The position numbers and the translations under genes are program-made. This document shows, piece by piece, positions 60,237 through 64,000 of a stretch of DNA of 64,000 nt (within the stretch, counting starts at the first letter, position 1; every line of letters starts with the position of its first letter). A model generated the notes under the pieces. That model saw only the letters and a list, made by a program, of their open reading frames with translations. It was not told the origin of the DNA and did no database searches. Source of the DNA: Mytilus californianus (Eukaryota; Mollusca; Bivalvia; Mytilida; Mytilidae); assembly GCF_021869535.1 (NCBI RefSeq), contig NW_026262668.1, positions 135,333,635-135,397,634 on the forward strand, written 5' to 3'.

Positions 60237-60676
60237 GTTAGTTTAACCAGCTCAATGGCAAATAAGAAATGCCATTCACGACTTGGATATCATGACCCAA
60301 GAACGTTTGATTTATACGCTTGTGCATGGTGTTATGACTTTCTCTTCTCTGTTAATGGGAAAGCATTAAGAGCAAGCTTCCATGAACCATATCTCCGGGA
60401 TCAAATGATAGCCGGATATTATTTAGTACCAGATATTACAGACGACGGCAATTATAGTCGTATTTGCTCAACATTAACAAACGACGAATGCAAACGGTGG
60501 CATTCCTGTTGTATGAATGCACATGATTGTTGTGGAAGACAGCTCTCTGCACCACCTGTAACGAACGGTACATGTGCTAGAACTTGGGATGGGTGGGGTT
60601 GTTGGGATGACACCAAACCTAGTACGTCAGTCTACCTTTCTTGTCCAGCATATATAGCATTTTCTATTCCAACAAG
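60237..60676 (+). CDS. Class B GPCR ectodomain exon (hormone-receptor domain)
   Basis: The exon has 440 bases, phase 0 at its start and phase 2 at its end, bounded by acceptor TTTCAG and consensus donor GTAAGT (60677). With the upstream exon the product has 162 complete residues here. Residues about 93-156 form the hormone-binding domain of secretin-family receptors: C93, C101, CC107-108, CC114-115, then C129-ARTWDGWGCW and the final SCP-YI (C152). TWDGW-CW followed by a spaced CP is the family signature. Two N-glycosylation sites are visible (N88-Y-S, N126-G-T). The receptor should bind a peptide hormone outside the cell and signal through G proteins. The ligand cannot be told; PDF-, calcitonin/DH31- or CRF-like receptors are options. 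The seven-helix exons are not in the remaining 3.3 kb, which is largely occupied by a retroelement. Confidence 0.75.
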
Positions 60677-60845
60677 TAAGTTTTTATTTACAAAACATCT
60701 GCATAATAGAGAGGCAGCGTTTACAAACTAAATACCATATATTATTATATTATTTATTATATTGAACTTCAAATCATAAACATGTTTTTATTTATAACTA
60801 TATGATGTTTTTCTGGAGTGTGATAAAATTAGATTTTTTAGCACG

Positions 60846-62658
60846 TTGTATGAATATACCTGCATTATTACAACCTTTTGTCATCACATGCTGTTTCCTA
60901 GTATCGATAAACCTGTAAATCATAAACGGCATTTTCTTAAATTAAAATATATAAATAGAGGTATTAATTTTATTAACTTATCTAGTATATTCAATTACTC
61001 TACCATCCATAGCCAAATACCTCCATATTTTGATAATACAAAACCACCTATTATTTTGTATTTGTACCAAAAACAAAAACCAGCAGAAGTTTGATTTTTA
61101 ATTATACGTCAGTAACATCAGACGTCAATATAGAAAAGAATGCTCCTTCCACTTGAGACTGTGAAACATCTAGTTTAAGATATGTTCCTTATGGTCATGT
61201 CATTACAGGAGACCTCAACATCGTTGAAGACCGTGAGGTCAAAACTTTTCTTAAGAAAGGACCCAAATATCGTCATCCATCTATCATAGATTGGAAACAG
61301 TGTCGTCAGGTCATTAAAGACAATCTGTCTGCCTACTGTTAAAATTGGTGTAAACGTGAAAAATCTGCTAAAAAATCTCTGGACAGTTATTTGAATAAAA
61401 TTATGAATACTGTTGATATTCGTACATCTCATTTTGAAAACAATTCTGATATTAATAATAGGGTTCATAATATACCAATTTCTAGAATAAAAAATAAATT
61501 CCAAGTACTCGCAAAGCGGTTGTGTTCGTACCGGCAGACAAAGCAGCCAATAATGTAGTGGTTGTGTGACGCATATACTACACGGAAGTTCTCCATAACG
61601 AAATTATCAATTCTTCTACATTCAGAACCGTACGCTCCACAGATAGTTAAATTGTAAACAAGCATACCACTGCCACTACCCAGCTTAAAGCCTCTTCCGA
61701 ACATTTGAAAGTCCCGATTATGTACTGATTAACTAAATTACACTAACAACCATTTAAATTTCGTTTCATCTCCGCATCTAGTAAGTGTTCTACTACTAAT
61801 ATGTCAGTGCTTTAACTACCTCTCTTACTACTATGAAAGAACTTGTTATTAACTTATGTAATAAAGCTTATGAAAATAATGGCGATAAAGTGTATCGACA
61901 GGTAGTAGGTATTCCTATGGGCAATAATTGCGCCCCTTTAATAGCAGATGTATTCCTGTATTGCTATGAATCAAAGTTTATGACCAAACTCAGTAAAGAC
62001 ACGTCATTGTTACATTTGTTTGACACATTCAACAATACCTACCGTTATCTTGATGATATTTTTTCGTTAAATAATCCAGAGTTCTCTAAATATACTACCC
62101 AAATTTACCTAATGGAATTTACTTTAAATAGATCTAACATGAACAGCAACAGTTGCCCTTTTCTAGATTTAAACATTTCAATTTCTAAAGGGAAACTCCA
62201 TACTAAAATTTACGACAAAAGAGACAATTTTTCATTCCCTATTGTTAATTATTCCTTTTTTAGACGGCGATGTTCCTTTGGCTCCATCATACGGTGATTA
62301 TATATTCCAACTCGTTCGTTATGCCCGTGTGTGTAGTAGTGATGTCGTAGATTTTAACGAACGTAATCAATGCATCACTGGTAAATTATTAAGTCAGGGA
62401 TTTCGTTACAAAGATTTGATTAGTAAATTTGGCTGTACCTGTAGAAAACGTATTAAAAACGGTATTTCATATCCTAAATTTTACGGTAATATTGTACAAA
62501 AAGCGCGGAAATCACTATGCGATCCGTGTAAACTCATAGAATCTTTAAACAAACTTATTAGTAAAGGTTATCTTATTAATGTTGTAATAAGATCTTTAAA
62601 TATTGTTTACATTGGCACAAATATTGATTTTGTTATCAACAAATTAAAACATAACTAA
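60846..62658 (+). pseudogene. Broken Penelope-like reverse transcriptase, lineage B (copy 1)
   Basis: The order of blocks fits one protein of the Penelope-like type. They are YINRGINFINLSSIF (about 60938), HVITGDLNIVEDREV and KKGPKYRHPSIIDW (61190-61295, another frame), then VGIPMGNNCAPLIADVFLY (about 61900) and YRYLDDIFSLNN with the catalytic Asp pair (about 62040). IYDKRDNFSFPIVNY (about 62208) follows and, after a frameshift near 62250, PFLDGDVPLAPSYG and FGCTCRKRIKNGI to a stop at 62658. At least one stop (near 61340) and two or more frame changes make it inactive. No GIY-YIG domain follows. It lies in the receptor gene's next intron, sense strand. Confidence 0.75.
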
Positions 62659-64000
62659 ATTTGTAATCTTTTCGAATGGTTTTTTGGGATTTATAAATAC
62701 ACATCCACGTTCATTTTCTATATAGAGATTGCTTTGTCTATATATAACATGATACATATTTATTATAAGGTTAAATCCAAACTATCCTACTGCCTGTCGA
62801 TACTTTTATTTTGGCATTGCACAAGTCATGTCTTCTTTGACTGTCCATAGCGTTAAACACTAAATCTCTGGGATGTGTTTTAGTTGATTTTAGTCTCTGA
62901 TGCATGATTTTTTATTATTAATTGTTTATTGGCTTTTAACTAGCTTTCAGTAACTGCGAGTACTCTCAAATCGTACTTTCGTGTTAATTTGACCTGTTGA
63001 CAAAATTTGTAATCCATTTTTGTTATTCAATGTTTACTTATTTTGTGTTATATCTCGTCTCACTATTTTTAATATGTTCCACCTTTGATAAGTATTTAGT
63101 ATGACGATAAATTTTCACTTCTGTTCTCGTACTATGAACAACAAACTTATTTATTTTGTAAAAAATATTTCCATACTCCTAACAACAAAATTATTATATT
63201 TAAATTTACCTGTGTACGTTATTTTATTTAATGCGATTTTGTCCAAGGTTATAGTTGTCTTTTTGACATTGTTTTACATTCCCCCTTTTTTATTTAATAT
63301 TGTATTTATATTGTGGCATATATCATATTTATTCGTTCAGTGTATAGATATAGAGAAGATGTGTTTTGAGCGCCAATGAGACAACTCTTCATCCAAGTCA
63401 CAATTTGTAAAAGTAAACCATCATAGGTCAAAGTACGGCCTTCAACTTGGAGCCTTGGCTCACACCGAACAGGAAGCTATAAAGGGCCTCAAAAATGACT
63501 AGTGTAAAACCATTCAAACAGGAAAACCAACGGTTTAATCTATATAAAAAACGAGAAATACTTATGAACATCATCAACAAACGACAACCACTGAACAGCA
63601 GGTTCCTGACTTAGGATGTTTACTTGTTTTTGTTAATATGTCTTTTTGATTGAGTTAAACCATTTCAATTGATATTGTATAATGTGTCTTTCTATTTGTA
63701 ATGTTACAGTACTATTTCAGGTTACGGAGAAGGTTGACGCCTGTTAAAACGTTCAAACCCGCTGCATTTGTTTGCACCTGTCCTAAGTCAGGAACCGGTT
63801 GTTCAGTGGTTGTCGTTTGTTGATGTGGTTCTTAAGTGTTTTTCGTTTCTCGTTTTTTTATATAGATTAGACCTTTGGTTTTCCTGTTTTAATTGTTTAC
63901 ACTAGTCATTGTTGGGCCCTTTATAACTTGCTGTTCGGTGTGAGCCAAGGCTCCGTGTTGAAGGCCGTACTTTGACCTATGATGGTTTACTTTTACAAAT
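62659..64000 (+). mobile_element. 3' UTR of the lineage B element (continues past the window)
   Basis: It aligns with the reverse strand of 45131-46230: GGCATTGCACAAGTCATG, CTCTGGGATGTGTTTTAGTT, GCGAGTACTCTCAAATCGTA, ATGTCTTTTTGATTGAGTTA and the terminal GTGTGAGCCAAGGCTCCGTG. The window ends before the expected terminal CATACCACATCTT. A 272-base reversed copy of the same end interrupts it at 63345-63616. Confidence 0.75.
63345..63616 (-). mobile_element. Reversed 3'-end insertion inside the lineage B tail
   Basis: It carries GAAGATGTGTTTTGAGCGCC, AATGAGACAACTCTTCATCC, CAAAGTACGGCCTTCAACTT and GAGCCTTGGCTCACACCGAA. This is the terminal 3' sequence of the same family in reverse, cut at its own 5' side at CCTGACTTAGGA. 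The copy at 45131-46490 reads straight through this point (CAGTGTA then TGTTCACTGGTGTTAATATG), so the insertion edges can be set to within a few bases. Confidence 0.75.

Noticed and set aside
60255..60731. Start of the receptor at the internal ATG (60255) with readthrough to 60731
   Set aside because: A consensus donor at 60677 and in-phase splicing to a signal-peptide exon explain the sequence better; the last residues of this frame are intronic.

Overview
This window looks like nuclear DNA of a marine bivalve, most likely a mussel related to Mytilus. It is AT-rich, has intron-style splice sites, and is crowded with short retroelement 3' ends, Penelope-like reverse transcriptase fragments, palindromic elements and minisatellites that I recognise from memory as typical of mussel genomes. 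No database search was possible, so family names rest on remembered resemblance to conserved motifs.

Only one host gene is well supported. At 59211-60676 (+), a short signal-peptide exon and a large cysteine-rich exon join in phase and encode the N-terminal ectodomain (hormone-receptor domain) of a class B (secretin-family) G-protein-coupled receptor. The seven-helix part is not in the window. A Penelope-like element sits in the same orientation just downstream of the second exon.

Layout: 0-4 kb holds a tRNA-derived SINE, a broken Penelope-like GIY-YIG piece, a palindrome and a decayed reverse transcriptase (lineage A). 4.4-5.2 kb is a decaying three-copy tandem repeat. 5-10 kb is almost featureless. 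10.2-11.6 kb is an inverted-repeat DNA element with a second MITE nested inside it. 12-15.7 kb has a GIY-YIG remnant, retroelement ends and a 37-bp minisatellite. 16.2-23.5 kb is a macrosatellite: three blocks, each a 29-bp array plus a nearly identical 1.3-kb spacer. 24.5-27.4 kb has a lineage A fragment and a 5'-truncated jockey-like LINE with a perfect 13-bp target-site duplication. 28-36 kb carries more element fragments and 33-bp, 45-bp and 37-bp arrays. 36-44 kb is mostly plain sequence with dispersed repeats. 45.1-46.5 kb is a truncated Penelope-like copy (lineage B, minus). 47-47.7 kb is a 47-bp array inside a dispersed repeat. 52.2-53 kb is a 41-bp array. 57.3-57.7 kb has a well-preserved lineage A reverse transcriptase piece. 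60.8-64 kb is the longest lineage B copy, with a reversed copy of its own 3' end inserted in its tail.

The main theme is that several minisatellites appear to be tandem expansions of internal or terminal segments of dispersed elements (33-bp at 30.2 kb, 37-bp at 14.5 kb, 47-bp at 47.1 kb, perhaps 45-bp at 34.5 kb). Most long open frames here are by-products of such arrays and are not listed as genes.
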